NCBI GenBank assembly: GCA_023512835.1
Contig: CM042085.1
Span: forward strand, 30,091,812 to 30,155,811
DNA length: 64,000 nucleotides
From: Taxillus chinensis
Lineage: Eukaryota; Streptophyta; Magnoliopsida; Santalales; Loranthaceae
Direction: 5' to 3'
The notes beneath the pieces were generated by a model, which saw only the letters and a program-made list of their open reading frames with translations, searched no databases and was not told where the DNA came from. Positions within the stretch are counted from its first letter, which is position 1. Every line of letters begins with the position of its first letter. Position numbers and translations under genes: made by a program. Positions 47,463 through 60,196 of this stretch are shown here, one piece after another.

Positions 47463-47760
47463 CACACATATCCACGACCATACGAGCTAGCCATATAGGC
47501 TAAGATATCCACAACCACTCGAAGCTTAGCCACACGGGCTAACATATCCACGACCTCTCAGGCTTAGCCACACGGGCTAACATATCCACGGCCATATAGG
47601 CTAGCCACACGGGCTAACATATCCACGGCCATATAGGCAGCCACACAATGTTAACATATCCACGACCATATAGGCTTAGCCACATGGGCTAACATATTCA
47701 CGACCATATAGGCTTAGCCACACAGTTAACATATCCACGACCATATAGGCTTAGCCACAC
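47463..47760 (-). repeat. 36-39 bp tandem array in LTR C copy 2
   Basis: Eight units of the form AACATATCCACGACCATATA plus GGCTTAGCCACACGGGCT, with small indels. It sits between the donor- and acceptor-like sites, so it would fall in the putative leader intron. Confidence 0.9.
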
Positions 47761-48322
47761 AAAGCACAGCTCCGGTCCCGGCTTCTACACCACCGGGTTC
47801 CACAAACACAAGATACAAGGTCACACAGGCATTAAACCAAACACGTAGCATACACATTTTCACAGGCATAATACCAAACACTTAGTTCGCACAACCAATC
47901 AGGCATAAAATCAAACACTTGATATGTAGAGTCTCACAGTATTTTACCAAACGCTTAACATGCATACATTCACAAACCCACAAACCCAGCCACACAGGCA
48001 TATTATCAAACACATACTAGGCATATTCACACGACATATTCACACACGCATTTTATCGAACACTTGATATGCACTCACCATCCAACACCAAAATACATCA
48101 AAAACCGCCATTGAAGGCCAACATCCATATAGGAGATCACACCTATATGGATTACATATATATATAAACAGGTAAAATCCATAATCGCCCTAGAACCCTA
48201 GGACAGAGGAGGATTTAGGAAGAAACAACCCCTACCTTAAAGCGGATCTTCCTTACTCCCGCGTTAAACGCCGCCCTCCCCACGCAAGATGCTCCTGGCA
48301 AAGAACCGGCAGCCCCCTTCCT

Positions 48323-48363
<41 letters not shown>

Positions 48364-48438
48364 GACGGCCGCGATGGTCGAAGAGAACCCTAAACCTAAA
48401 ACAGAGGGGCTTCTCCTCCTTATATAGACAACACAACA

Positions 48439-48495
48439 TCAAAATGACGTAGTTTTGATTAAGTGAATCCCAGCATCAAAACGACGTAGTTTTGA
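48439..48495 (-). promoter_or_regulatory. Duplicated ACGT palindrome, LTR C copy 2
   Basis: TCAAAATGACGTAGTTTTGA (48439-48458) and TCAAAACGACGTAGTTTTGA (48476-48495), 37 bp apart, just upstream of the TATA box in sense. Same motif and spacing as at 24361-24417. Confidence 0.7.
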
Positions 48496-48613
48496 TGGAA
48501 CAAGCTATGACCTACCCACATCCATACACACCAAAATATTCACAATTCCAACATGGTCCTTTGGGAAAAGATGATTAGAATGACAAAACCAAGGTAACCA
48601 TGCAAAAACATGC

Positions 48614-48755
48614 CTGCACGCCAATTTGAACGCCAATTCCCCAATTGGCGTGCAGCTCTAAATGCACTCAAACTTCACCCCAAGCCTCCTTGCATCTTGT
48701 AGAGGTCTGAGAAGCAAAAATATGCTTGCACGTGAAATGGGTGAATTCACGTGCA
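48614..48755 (-). repeat. Pair of hairpins in LTR C copy 2
   Basis: Hairpin 1: CTGCACGCCAATT (48614-48626) with AATTGGCGTGCAG (48643-48655). Hairpin 2: TGCACGTGAA (48727-48736) with TTCACGTGCA (48746-48755). Both stems are perfect and share the outer TGCACG/CGTGCA with the hairpin at 23651. Confidence 0.9.
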
Positions 48756-49054
48756 GCTCCAAATGCTCTAAAATTTCTGTGATAGGTAGAGGACCTCATT
48801 CTAAGCAACTTTTGTTCTTCCACGCCAATTGTTTGAGGCCATCTACTATATCAAAAGTGAGCTCCAAAATCTACCAAAACAGCTTAAAACCGCATGTATA
48901 TGCATAACATCTTCCTAGGGCATAAATGCACATTACCACTTGTCACATGCACCTCCCAAAAGTCCCCTCTTGGGCTCATCTCTTACCTCAAACTTGTGCA
49001 CCAACACCCAAGGTGTTTGTGGTTAACTTCTTACACACGGGTCATTACACTAAC

Positions 49055-49380
49055 TGACTAATACCACTTCACAAGGAGACTTTTAGTTTCCTTTCGTGAT
49101 ATAAACCCTTGATTTATTTTGGTAATGATTTTTTATTTCATTTTTTAGACATGAATTTGTGATAGTTGTACTTCATTGATGTATGATATATGTTGAATTT
49201 TTATTGATTAGTATTTTATTGGGATTATATAGGATTACATTTGTGGTATGATTGTACAAGTGGTAGGCTATTCAATGGTGTAATCTCTTCAGGTGCTAGT
49301 CATTAACATTTTGATCATTCAGATGCAAATCTAAATAGTCATTTATCCAATTTCAGACTCCTAAAATTAGGGACGTGACA
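49055..49380 (+). mobile_element. Old LTR remnant, right part
   Basis: Contains GTACAAGTGGTAGGC and TGCTAGTCATTAACA, the decayed equivalents of the 3' portion of LTR B, and ends GGGACGTGACA at 49380. The younger family C LTR split it. Confidence 0.55.
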
Positions 49381-49619
49381 TTACCCTTCCTTTCATCTAT
49401 CTTTTAAAGTACTTCTAGTCAAGGTTTGGTGGCATAAAAGTTAGAGGTTGATGAAGACCATTGATGTATGGCCTCAAACCATTATATGGGTTAATGTATG
49501 TGGGCAAGTTGTATCCCATAGATTATCATGTATTATGATATTTTGAGATGAATATTATATTAATATTTAATTAAGATGTAATTTCATACTATTTCATATT
49601 TGCCAGGTGATACGATGAC

Positions 49620-50185
49620 ATATAGGGGTGATTATTGGTCAGTTTGGGCGGGTTACATCACTTTATTCAACCGAATTTTTGGTTTTCGGTTGGGTTGATA
49701 GGATTGCTTAACCCACCCAAATCGTTTTATTCGGTTTTCGGTTTTTGGTCGGTCGATTTGTCAGGTTAAATCGGATTAATAATTTTCCTGCTCAATCCTA
49801 ATATCGTCAATTTCTCTACTTAAATTCACAACATTAACACAAATTAGAATACAAAATCTAATATCTAATTTCAACAAAGTAAATCAAATAAATTGTCGTC
49901 ATCAAAAACACTTTTAGATTAAACCAAGAAGTCTGTAATCAATAAATTTTCACTTCTAATTCATAAAATCTTTATATTTTTTACTGTATCAGAGAAAATT
50001 TCTCATCCAAAAGTGTTCATCAGTCGGTTTGGGCGGGTTATACTATTTATCTAATCGGTTTATTCTGTTTTCAGTCAGGTTGAGAGGTTAGTCAACTTGT
50101 TCAAATAAACATCGGTTTTCGGTCGATTGGTTTATTAGGTTAAATCGGTTTATCGGTTTATCGTTTTTTCTGCTCAGGTCTAATT
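49620..50185. repeat. GTTTGGGCGGGTT/TCGGTTTTCGG repeat
   Basis: Two related blocks in direct order (about 49640-49790 and 50023-50170) share GGTTTGGGCGGGTTA, CGGTTTTCGGT and GGTTAAATCGG. They are separated by about 230 bp of AT-rich sequence. The first starts TAGGGGTGATTATTGG, a phrase common to plant interspersed repeats. The class is not resolved. Confidence 0.45.
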
Positions 50186-51711
50186 ACATATACGAATGTA
50201 CAAAAATATCCATTACATATGAATATAAAAGTAGTAGGTTAGGACAGCTCCCACATGGCCTTTATTTAGATACTAATGTCAAATTTCTTGAACTTTTTTG
50301 GTACACAAGAAAAATCACTTAAATGATTTCAAACGGTTTTAAAATTTAAAAATATGATGCTCATTTTCATAGAATTCTCCCAAAATAAAAAAAAGTATGC
50401 AAATAATATACTCATTTCCCTAGCTACACATTGTATTTACCCATTCACGACAAATATTATCTGATACTTCAAGTATCATTTTTTATTAATTTGATTTGAA
50501 ATATATATATATAAAAAATTTGAGGTTCAACTAATGGAATCAAAAAGAAGAAGAAAGAAAGAAATATGCCTCCCCCAACTTCATGGCGTTATAAAGAAGG
50601 AGAAGAAGAAAGAAATGTCAAAATATATGCTACTGAATAATACACCATTTCATTTTCATTCCAAAAATTTAATGACATCTGGCAATCAAAATAATTATTC
50701 ATGCACATAATATATTTTTTTACGCGGGTGCCATTTCATTATCTAACCCATTTGGCGGCGATTCCATATGATCAAGTCAACTTTTACAAGTCCACCTAAA
50801 GATAAATCCTCGCGAAGAGAAACAACACATTTATACTCAACAGGGTGCTGCGTTTAGTAGGCAGAATCTTTGGTGGATGTATTACATTTTACGGAATACG
50901 ATGTTATATACGTTACGTAATTTGACGTGAAAACGTATAATAATATATTACTGGAGCCATAATTTAAGAACCAAAAATTGGAATATGCGTGTGGGCTGAG
51001 GCGGAGGAGGAAGGGTGGCGGGTTTGCCGTCGTTGTCGTCAGGTTGATGGTGCTTGTGAACTTTAGGAAATCGGGCCATTAGGCGTTAGCGAGTCAAAGA
51101 CGTTATGGGGGCGTGGGGGCTGGCGATGCCGGCGTACAGCAGGGTGAGAGAAGGTCGAGGAGAGAGTGCCGGAGTCAACATAATGGGTCAGTTTATAGGA
51201 ATTAAAAATAATTAAATTCGTCAAAGGCCACAACTGTTTTCCGTTGCTTGAGACGAACAAAATACCGATAAATTACTTAACGTACTTAAGTTTATTTAGT
51301 TGACGAGAACGGAATGAAAGATTATTCTATTTATTTTCATTGCTATATTTGTAACACTTAAGTATGTAAGTGATTAATAATTTTCATTAGTATTTTATTC
51401 TAACGTGACAATTTTCATTCTTAACTTAAGAACACATCCAAAAAGTTTGGCTTGGAGGGATCAAAATATAAAGATTATTATAATTCATATTTAGATAATT
51501 AATATTAGTAACATTTAAGTCACAAGTAAAATAATGATATCAAAGTATAAAAAATTCATCTAATTTTCTATAATCAAAACTTAATTAAATAACTTTTAAA
51601 AAATTATATAATTTATTTACCACTATTATAGTTAGTAGTATCTTTATTGTTAACACTTTGAAACAGTAAGTCATATTACTAATTAAATTTAAATATTAAT
51701 AGAAACTAAAA

Positions 51712-51807
<96 letters not shown>

Positions 51808-52287
51808 AGGGATGACATGTAAACATAATTTTTTTATAGACATCAAATCATTCACATGTATATCAATTTTATTGGAATCTTATTCTTCATAAGTTTTGTT
51901 TCATAATTTTAAAATTATATATATATATATTGATATATGATAGTGAGTTTATATGACTTAATTAATTAACTTATCTATTTTATATTATATATAATTATAT
52001 ATTATTATTTATCATATAAATTAAATTAATTTATGACTTGATGATTCACATTAATATAAATTCATTAATCTAATCTTATATTAACTATTTACAATAATAT
52101 AATTTGTTACTTAATACCTACAATCATAAGATTTTATATTAACGATTATATATTAATGTCATGATAATATAAAACTAGAATTTTATTATTTTAAAAATAT
52201 TTTATTAATATTATAATAACTCATTTATGAATAAAAATATTTTAATTTTTATATATACATATACACATTTCCAAAGATTAACAATTC

Positions 52288-52341
<54 letters not shown>

Positions 52342-52465
52342 CTAGTTATATCTATTTATTAATCAGTTATTTGGTGTGTATATATATAATGGGCGATTAT
52401 AAATTATTATCTTGTAGGTAAATTATACATATATATATAATTCTGGTAGATTATTAATAAGTTAT

Positions 52466-52496
<31 letters not shown>

Positions 52497-53960
52497 GTAA
52501 AAAAATGAGAGGGACCATGGCCCATGCCAGTTCCGTATCTTCGTCTATGCTCCAATCCTATAACATAGAATCTTTTTAATGACATGGAAATATTTTTACT
52601 GCATGATAATACGAAAGATACAAGAAATAATATCTCAAACATATTGTTAATTTAAGCAATTTTATATAAAAAAATAAAAAAAAGTTTAAGTTGATAAAAC
52701 TTAGGGCAAAATTTATGTGTGCTACAATGATCCTAGAGACCCATTTATAATCTCAGGGCAACTCCAACCCATTATGTATTATTTACATGTAGACATTAAA
52801 ACTTAAATTTTTTGCTCCAACAGACTCTTCACGTGACTTTTCAAATTTGAAAATTGCTACAGTAACTATTCACAAATGAAGAGTCACTGTTCATTATCTA
52901 CATATTATTTTTATTATTTTATCATATTTTTTTCACTCCACCTCTTTCATCTCTCGTTCTCTCAGGCACAGCCCCCATCCCTCCATCCACATGCCGTCGT
53001 CACCACCGACTGGCTTGCCCTGGCTCAATTCGCCGCCACCACACCTACCCTCCTCGATGACAACCCTGCCATCCATGCCCATGCCCACTCCGATCGGCCT
53101 TTTTACGTCATCGACGAGATCAACATCTGGCGTAAGCAGCCCGGCCTAGTAGAGGCCGTCGCTGCCATTCACGCCTTGGTCGCTGTCATTTGATCCAGTC
53201 GAGCCACAACCATGATGGAGCCCGAGATTGAGCTTAAGAAGGCTTCTAAGGAAGAACCAGCTTCTTGGCAGTGGCGACACAGATGTTGGCACAGGTCTTA
53301 TGACAGCCACAACGACCAAGCCAACCCTAGCGTACAAACTTTAACATTTTAAAGTAATATTTTAATAAAAATATAAGTAAATTAAAGAATAATATTGAAG
53401 TTGAATATATAAAATAGCTCTTTACATTTAAAAAAGTCTTTACATGTGAATAAAATATACAAATTAGTGTTGCAGTTACTCTTAAAGAGGATTACGTTCG
53501 TAATTAATGACCTAATGCCTAAATGAAAACTCTTAATTGACAAGATAACTAATGCCATTTAAAACTAATACGAAAAAGAAAAGTAAATTTTAAATTAATT
53601 AAAGATAAATAAAACAAAAGTCTTCAACCTCTCCCAATGTACATTGGTGGCACATCACAACAAAGTCTAAAATAAAAATCTATATCTTCTTTGCCTCCCC
53701 TCTCCTCCATGGACACCTCCACCTTGACCTCTACATTTGTCTCTAATGCCACCTCCTTAGCTTCCATAGAAGCCTTGGCCATCATCACAAATTATTTGCC
53801 ATTGTCATAACCAAAGTCGGTCATTGTCATCACCGTAGTAAATCTTATTGCCAATCATCGTCGTTGTTGTAGTGACTATCTTATCCATCGTCGTTGCAAG
53901 GGTTTGTTGTCATTGTCATCATTGTCTATCAACTTCGCTACCAAACTTAAGCCTCAAAGA
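50186..53960. other. AT-rich region with long microsatellites
   Basis: Includes CT then AT repeats at 51717-51804, AT at 52291-52338 and 52466-52492. A 105-codon frame (52876-53193) begins with a hydrophobic, signal-like segment and then DWLALAQFAATTPTLLDDNP; I do not recognise it and do not call it a gene. The minus-strand frame 51260-51063 is also unrecognised. Confidence 0.45.
51717..51804. repeat. Compound CT/AT microsatellite
   Basis: About 20 CT units pass directly into about 23 AT units. Confidence 0.95.
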
Positions 53961-56900
53961 GAGTTACATTCGTAATTAATGAGTATGTAGGAATGTGAAT
54001 GACAGTATGATGACGTATGCGTCAAATAAGGAATTTTGATTGTGACTAGGCCTGATTTGGAGTCGGAGCCCCGAAAAACTAAATTTGAGATTTTCGTGGT
54101 AATGTTGGGTAACCTTATATATGAATCACTATTTGGAGAGGAAGTATAGTAATGTATTCGTTAAATGGAGTGTTTTAACAATAATTAGGCTTGATTCAGA
54201 GTCAAGGCTTTGAGAGGGTATTTGTGGTATTTTAATTAATTAAATGCAAAAAATATATAAGGAGGAAAAGGGAACGAGGAACCTTAATTTTGGGCCATGC
54301 TTTCTTGAGGAGAAAGAAAGAGAGGGGTGTGGAGAGTAAGTTAAAGATTTCAAAGGGAAAAGAAGAGGAATTACTAATTTGGATCAAATTTAACTAAATT
54401 CGAGGTAGGCATTCGATCTCTTCATATTTTAGTCCATTTCGCTAGAAAGCGTTTAAATGTTTTTCAACCCTAAATTCTCTTATTTTGATAAGTGTTTAAA
54501 GTTGAATTTGAGTAAGGGTGTTAAACAAGCGAGTTGGCTCACGGGCTGAGTCGAATTTGGGTAGCAGATTTGGACTGGCCCATATGGATTGGAAAAATTC
54601 TTACAAAATAATGCTACTGGGAAAACTAGAACTCAAGGCTTCCTTTCAACTATACATTGATTTAACCATTAGGCTAGGCAACTATTGTTCAAAATGTTTA
54701 CATAATTAGTATATATACTTAAAACTTCATATAAATAATAATAATAATAATTATTATTATTACATATTTATATTTTAAAAATAATAGTAATAATAATGTA
54801 TATATATATTTATATTATAAGAAAAATAAATGTACTAATAATAATTTAATATAAAATACAAATTAATTTTGAATTAATTAATATGTTAAAATAGTAATTA
54901 ATACATTGATGTTTAAACTAATAATATCATTTATATGATTTATTACTTTTAATTCAAATATGAAATACATACTCTCAAAAGTCAAATATGAAATAATTTG
55001 TGTATAGACATATTAATTAAATTCAAATTAAATCTGAATTTATTAATTGGTTGAATGAAGACTAAATGATCCAATGAAATATTCTTTGATTGAGAAATGC
55101 ATTATTATTTGAATTAATAATATTATTTACCTAGTTCATTATTTTTAATCCAAATATGAAATAACTACTATAAAAAATCAAAACTCATTCTCATCATACG
55201 TGATTTATGTCATGAATGAAATTATTGGTGGATAAATATTAATTATATTCAAAATTGGTTTTGAATTTATTAATGGATTGATTTAAGACTAAATAATTCA
55301 ATCGAATATTATTTGATTGAGAAAGACATTAATATTTTATTTAATAATATCATTTACATGATTTATAACTTTAAACCCAAATATGAAATATCTACTATCA
55401 AAAGTAAAAATTCACTCTTACCATACATGACTTGTATTATGAATGAAATTATAATTTGTTGATAGACATTAATTAGATTCAAAGTTAGTTTTGAATTTAA
55501 TAATAAGTTAATTTAAAACTAAATGATACAATCAAATAGTATTTGATTAAAAAATTATTTGGTATGATAAGTATATATATATATATTATTTAATGTATAT
55601 TATTATAATTTATACTTATAAGTATAGCTAATGGTAATGTTATTAATTATATATATAAAAAACATATTTTACTCATATATTTGTACTGAAGTTGTTTGCC
55701 TTACATACAAAATATTTTAAATTTTAACTATTTTAAAAAGTATTAATAAATATTATTAGTACATTTATTTGTATTACAATATAAATATATATAATTTGTA
55801 ATTACTAGTATACTAATTGCGTAAATATAGTAAGCAAGTATCACATAGCCTAATAGTTGAAAAACAACTACAGTTTAAAGGAAGTCTTAGGTTTGAGTTG
55901 TAATGGTAGTATTTTGTTAAATGTTTTTCTTATTTGGTTGGATTTGGGAAGGGAGCTTGGCGGTGGGTGGGGTGGGTGCCAGTGTAGCCTCTATGCTAGG
56001 TCTGAAAAATTCTACGCTGGGCCTAGATAGGTCTATAGCTCGTGGGCTAGCCTGTATTTGTGCAAGACAAGCCCTTTTAAACAGTAGCCCACTGGCTATA
56101 AACTGTAACAGTCCAAGCCACCCATAGCCTGATATTGTTCCACTTTAGGCCACTACCCGCACGACTTTTATTCTTGGTAGTGTCCATTGGCACCCCAAAA
56201 CGCATTGTGTTATAGAGGTATCCACGCCCTCCTTAGGAGTTGCGCTTCGTTCTTCCCTTAGTTCAATGTGAGACTTGTGAAATCCATGGACTCCACAATC
56301 CATACCCCTTAAGAGGCCCACGTCCCGGTGGGACTATGGCACACTAACTCGGGTCCCCAGCTCTGATACTATCTGTAATAGTCCAAGCCACCTGTAGCTC
56401 GATATTGTTCCACTTTAAGCCACTGCCCGTACGACTTTTGTTCTTGGTAGTGCCTACTAACACCCCAAAATGTGTTATGTTATAGATGTATCTACACCCT
56501 TCTTTTGAGGTGCATTTCGTTCTCCCATCAGTCTGATGTGGGACCTATGAAATCCATGAACTCCTCATAAATTGTGTGGGCCCACTGTTTAATAGGCTCA
56601 AAATTATGAACCCAGTTTCTCTAAAAATGCGGGCTAGACCGCATGGCCTGTGAGCCATTGGTTCATTTAACATGCATAAATTTGAGGTTAAACCATGTTA
56701 TAAGAAGTTTGAGTATGAGTTTTGGTGATTTGGGGGCAAAAGGGATTGAGTTTTTGGGTGTTGTAGCAAAACTTTTGAAGTTGTAGTCAATGGGGTTCGG
56801 TGAACTGAAAAACTAATGTAAGTGGTTCATTAAAAAATTGACTTAACATTGTTGAAATGTTTATGAGATGCCATGATTGTGTTAGAATTCTTATGCATGT

Positions 56901-57384
56901 TATGACTTGTGCCTATGAGGTCAAATGTGATGTAAATAGGGATGGCAACGGGGTGAAGCGGGATCAAGTAATGGGTGACCTAAACCCTCCTCAGTTGGGT
57001 TTGGGGTAGGGTGGGATGAGGCTAAATAGTGTAGCCGGTCGGGATAGATATTTTAAGCTAAAACCACTTTAAAACATTGAAAAAGGTAAAAGCAAGGCAA
57101 GGCAAGTTGGCTAATACCTGTTCTCGCCCCATTGTCTCTTCAAGTTGGGACGAGTTGGGCTAGAATTGTCTTCCTTAGATGTGAAGCTTGTGAGGCTAAT
57201 GCTATGCCTATGAGGCCAAACTTGGTTTAAATCCTAAGAGGCTACTGGTGTTCCTGTGAAGGTAGATTTGATTACAAGCTTATGAGGCTATTGTGCATGA
57301 GTGGCCTTGATTGATGAGTTACATGTGCACTATATGAGAACATGTCTTGAGATGGTCCTCATTTGAGAATAGAAATATTTGGAT
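53961..57384 (+). mobile_element. Old plus-strand LTR relic with later insertions
   Basis: TGTAGGAATGTGAATG near 53985 is followed by a GGAGTCGGAGCCCCG phrase as in LTR B, a TATA-like site near 54250, and GAG/GTAGGC near 54402 like the donor of other LTRs. Further on come GAGGCTAATGCTATGCCTATGAGGCC repeats (57190-57290) recalling the variable U5 arrays. In between are AT-rich sequence, a TRIM (56104-56568) and a GGGATGGCAACGGGG-type repeat (56940-57180). Strong divergence makes the limits tentative. Confidence 0.4.
56104..56568 (-). mobile_element. Complete TRIM-like element, minus strand
   Basis: Two subtype-b short LTRs (56104-56297 and 56374-56568) flank a 76-bp internal region. Read in reverse, that region has a PBS (TAGTATCAGAGC, 56371-56360) next to one LTR and a purine tract (CTTAAGGGGTATGGAT) next to the other. 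There is no coding capacity. No clear 5-bp target duplication was found. This is the single-unit form of the array at 22217-25747. Confidence 0.8.
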
Positions 57385-58890
57385 AATCTACATGGAAAAA
57401 AGAAAATAATAAATAATGCAAAACAATAAGTCAACTAGAGGATAAACAAGGAAAGTCCCCTACATTAATGGGGTCTAGTATGTTCAACTGCGAACTCAAT
57501 GTCTACCTCCTGCTGGAATTTGAAAAGACATGACAATAATGTAAGGTGAGCACAAATGCCTAGTAGGTAACTTACAATTCCATACCACCCTACAAAGACT
57601 AACATCTAGGATTATATGTTTAGTGTATGCATATGCTAGTATAATGTCCTACGTAAAACATATGAAGTCACAATAGTTCACAACAATAATATAATACATC
57701 AACCACTGCCACATCAAATCAAACCAATACAAGGGAAGGCTCTCATAGCCTGCCAGCCATATGTGAGAACGCGGCACCAAGCTTGCCACATATTGGATCT
57801 CAACACAGTTAATGAGCCATATAAGGGACTTTGGCCTTCCACTAGACTTATATGAGACCTTGGTTAACCCGCCAATAAAACCAACAAAACACTAACCTTA
57901 AAGCCCATGAATGCCATAAGGTTCTAAACCCATAAACATATTCATACCAATTAACATTTCATATGAAGTAAACAATAATATTCATACCAACAAAAAGACA
58001 TAATGATTTATTTTATACACAAAACACAATTTTTAGAAACACTGTGCAACTACTCGAGCCTGCTCGATGCTCGAAACTACTCGATGCTTTGCTCGACACT
58101 TCCTAGTCTTTGAGCGACTCACAACCAATTGTTTGACACACCTTGCTTGATGCTCCAACTTCAAGTTTGCTTGGCACTCTACCTAACTTGACACTCCTGC
58201 TCGAAACATTACTCGACCCTCATACTTGATACCTTTCTCTTGGTTGGATCGACACTAAAGCCTTGAGCAGGCATTGAGTTATATGCCTGAAATAGCCTTT
58301 CGACTGTGTTTGTCTTGTTTTCACCCTATAGCCCAGTTATACCAGTTCAATTCCATTTTCAAGCATACATATACCCATAAAACGATCTCTTAAGTGCTTA
58401 AAAGAGTTAATAGTAAAATTCAACCCTCAAATAATATATGATTTCATCAATTCCCAATTAACCCTAAATCCTACCACTTAGGGTTACTTATTACTACATC
58501 TTCTACTCTAAAGCTAGAGGAAGATAGGAACATGAGAAAGATGCAAAGGTTAGAATCACCTACTAGAAATGAATCCATGTATTGAATCAACCCAAAAGCC
58601 AAGATCCAAGCTCTAAGCTCTCATCTACGCTCTCTTTCTTTCTCACTAAATCGCAAATGACCACACGTTGGGAGCCTCCCTCCCCCCTCTCTCTTATTTA
58701 TATTTTATGTTCATTTTTTAATTAATTAATAAACACTCAAATTAAATAATTAACCACCATGGGGTCCTAAACTCTAAATTGGACCCAATTACCGTTAAAA
58801 TGCTCATATCACCAAGCACATTACTATTCAAATAGGGTCATCCATTAATAAGAGCCATCTCATGTATCAACCCTAACACAAGTCTCTACA
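57385..58890 (-). mobile_element. Diverged LTR of the B type, minus strand
   Basis: Ends ACACAAGTCTCTACA (sense TGTAGAGACTTG) at 58890, after GGTCCTAAACTCTAAATTGG and ACCGTTAAAATGCTCA, which match LTR B in reverse. It has a CTCGATGCTCGAAACTACTCG core (58045-58290) like that of the LTR at 20316. The 57385 limit is approximate because the other end is worn. Confidence 0.6.
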
Positions 58891-59303
58891 TGGATGCAAA
58901 CCATACTTTAGGTGATCCAATCGTATCTTATTGTATTGGTGGTGATCTAAACAACTTAAAATTTTCCATTACTATAAGATAGGTTTTGAGCCTGTAATAG
59001 TGATGACTCTAGGACCACTAATGCCCCCCTAGGATCTAAGCATACGATCTCAGACGAAATCAAATGATAACACTAGACACAGAAAGATTTAAATTACAAA
59101 AAACAAAAACAAAAAAACCTAGAAGAGATAGAAATTGTTGTTGAACTCCTCCTCTTGATGTAATGCTCCTTTCACACGAAGACCCTTTTACGGCTCATTG
59201 GAAAACAAATAGACTAGACAGGCTGCCTCTTACAACCCTTTTTTGATTGACAAACCCTCCCACTTTTCTCCCTTTTGTTTATTATCATTTTTCTGTATGT
59301 CCT
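58891..59303. other. Non-coding, no recognised feature
   Basis: Short AT-rich stretch between two LTR relics. It may belong to the older plus-strand relic. No gene seen. Confidence 0.3.
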
Positions 59304-60196
59304 TGTTACGCCTCGGATTTCCGATCCGCAGAAACCGGTTAGTGAATCCTCATTCCCACACCCGAAGGGACAAGGGGTTAATGATAATACCGAGAAAGGG
59401 ACCTTAGCACAAGTGTTATTCCTAAATCATATCACACATATACAGAAATTTCATTTCAATCCACAGTATAAACACACTTACATACATGTTTCACATCATA
59501 ATTTTACAATCCAACGAAACAAACAAATACACACTAAATCTTTACCTCTGGTGAACCTCTTAACTCATGTAAGCACCTGGAACAAACAAAGACAACAATA
59601 ATAGGAGGGGTGAGCAATCACAGCTTAGTAGGGATCATGTCTACCCGACCCATCCCGACTCATAAACTAGTATAGGCATGTGCTCGTGTAATGCTATATA
59701 TACATCACCAACTCAATCATGTACTCACACATTCAAATATAAAGCAAGCCTCCATGGTAATCCTAAACATTGCCTCTCAGGTACCGTGTTGCACCTAGAC
59801 ACAATATTATCTCTTAGGCACAATATTACCCCTCAGGTACAATATTACCTCTCAAGCACAATAGCCTCTTAGGCTCTAAACATATCTCGCATCTCAAGCT
59901 CTCAACAGTAGCCTCTCGGGCTTATTTCCTTATTTACATTGTAACTTAAGTAATGTCCTTAAATGTGAAGATGTATAATGGTTTATAATGTAAATAGTTA
60001 ATCCCCTAACACTGGCAATTGCACTAGAACTGCACTTCCCAATTGCTCGAGGCACCCTGCTTGATGCTCTACTCAATGCTCTACTGGACACTCATAATCT
60101 GCCCAAAGGTCCTTGCTCGAGACTCTACTCGAGGCTGGCTTGACCCTCAAGCCTCAAGCAGTGTCAAGTAGCTCTCCCAACGTATTCCAACGACTA
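59304..60196 (-). mobile_element. Truncated LTR, minus strand
   Basis: Plus-strand start TGTTACGCCTCGGATTTCCG resembles LTR C copy 2. It continues with GAGGGGTGAGCAATCACAGC, short repeats on CCTCTCAGGTACAATATTA (59760-59930) and a CTCGAGGC core. It is cut at 60196 by the LTR B insertion, so the rest may lie beyond the right edge. Confidence 0.7.

Larger units (their letters stand above)
46998..49049 (-). mobile_element. Solo LTR family C, copy 2, minus strand
   Basis: 2052 bp from TGTCACGCCCCGGATTTCC to ACGGGTCATTACA in plus-strand text, flanked by CTAAC (46993-46997 and 49050-49054). No internal region. In sense: hairpins at 48755-48727 and 48655-48614, paired ACGT palindromes (48495-48439), TATA box near 48427-48420, a long GA leader (48360-48326), donor-like AAG/GTAGGGG (GT at 48235-48234), a 36-39 bp tandem array, and acceptor-like TTTCTTTCAG (AG at 47302-47301). 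It shares these marks with the copy at 22406, so both belong to one family. Confidence 0.93.

Noticed and set aside
52876..53193. 105-codon frame with signal-like N-terminus
   Set aside because: Unrecognised, isolated in AT-rich DNA, and alone in the region; the signal-like part is a T-rich low-complexity stretch.
57380..58895. TGGAT on both sides of the minus-strand LTR relic
   Set aside because: The left copy is not next to a TG end and the LTR boundary there is worn, so the match may be chance.
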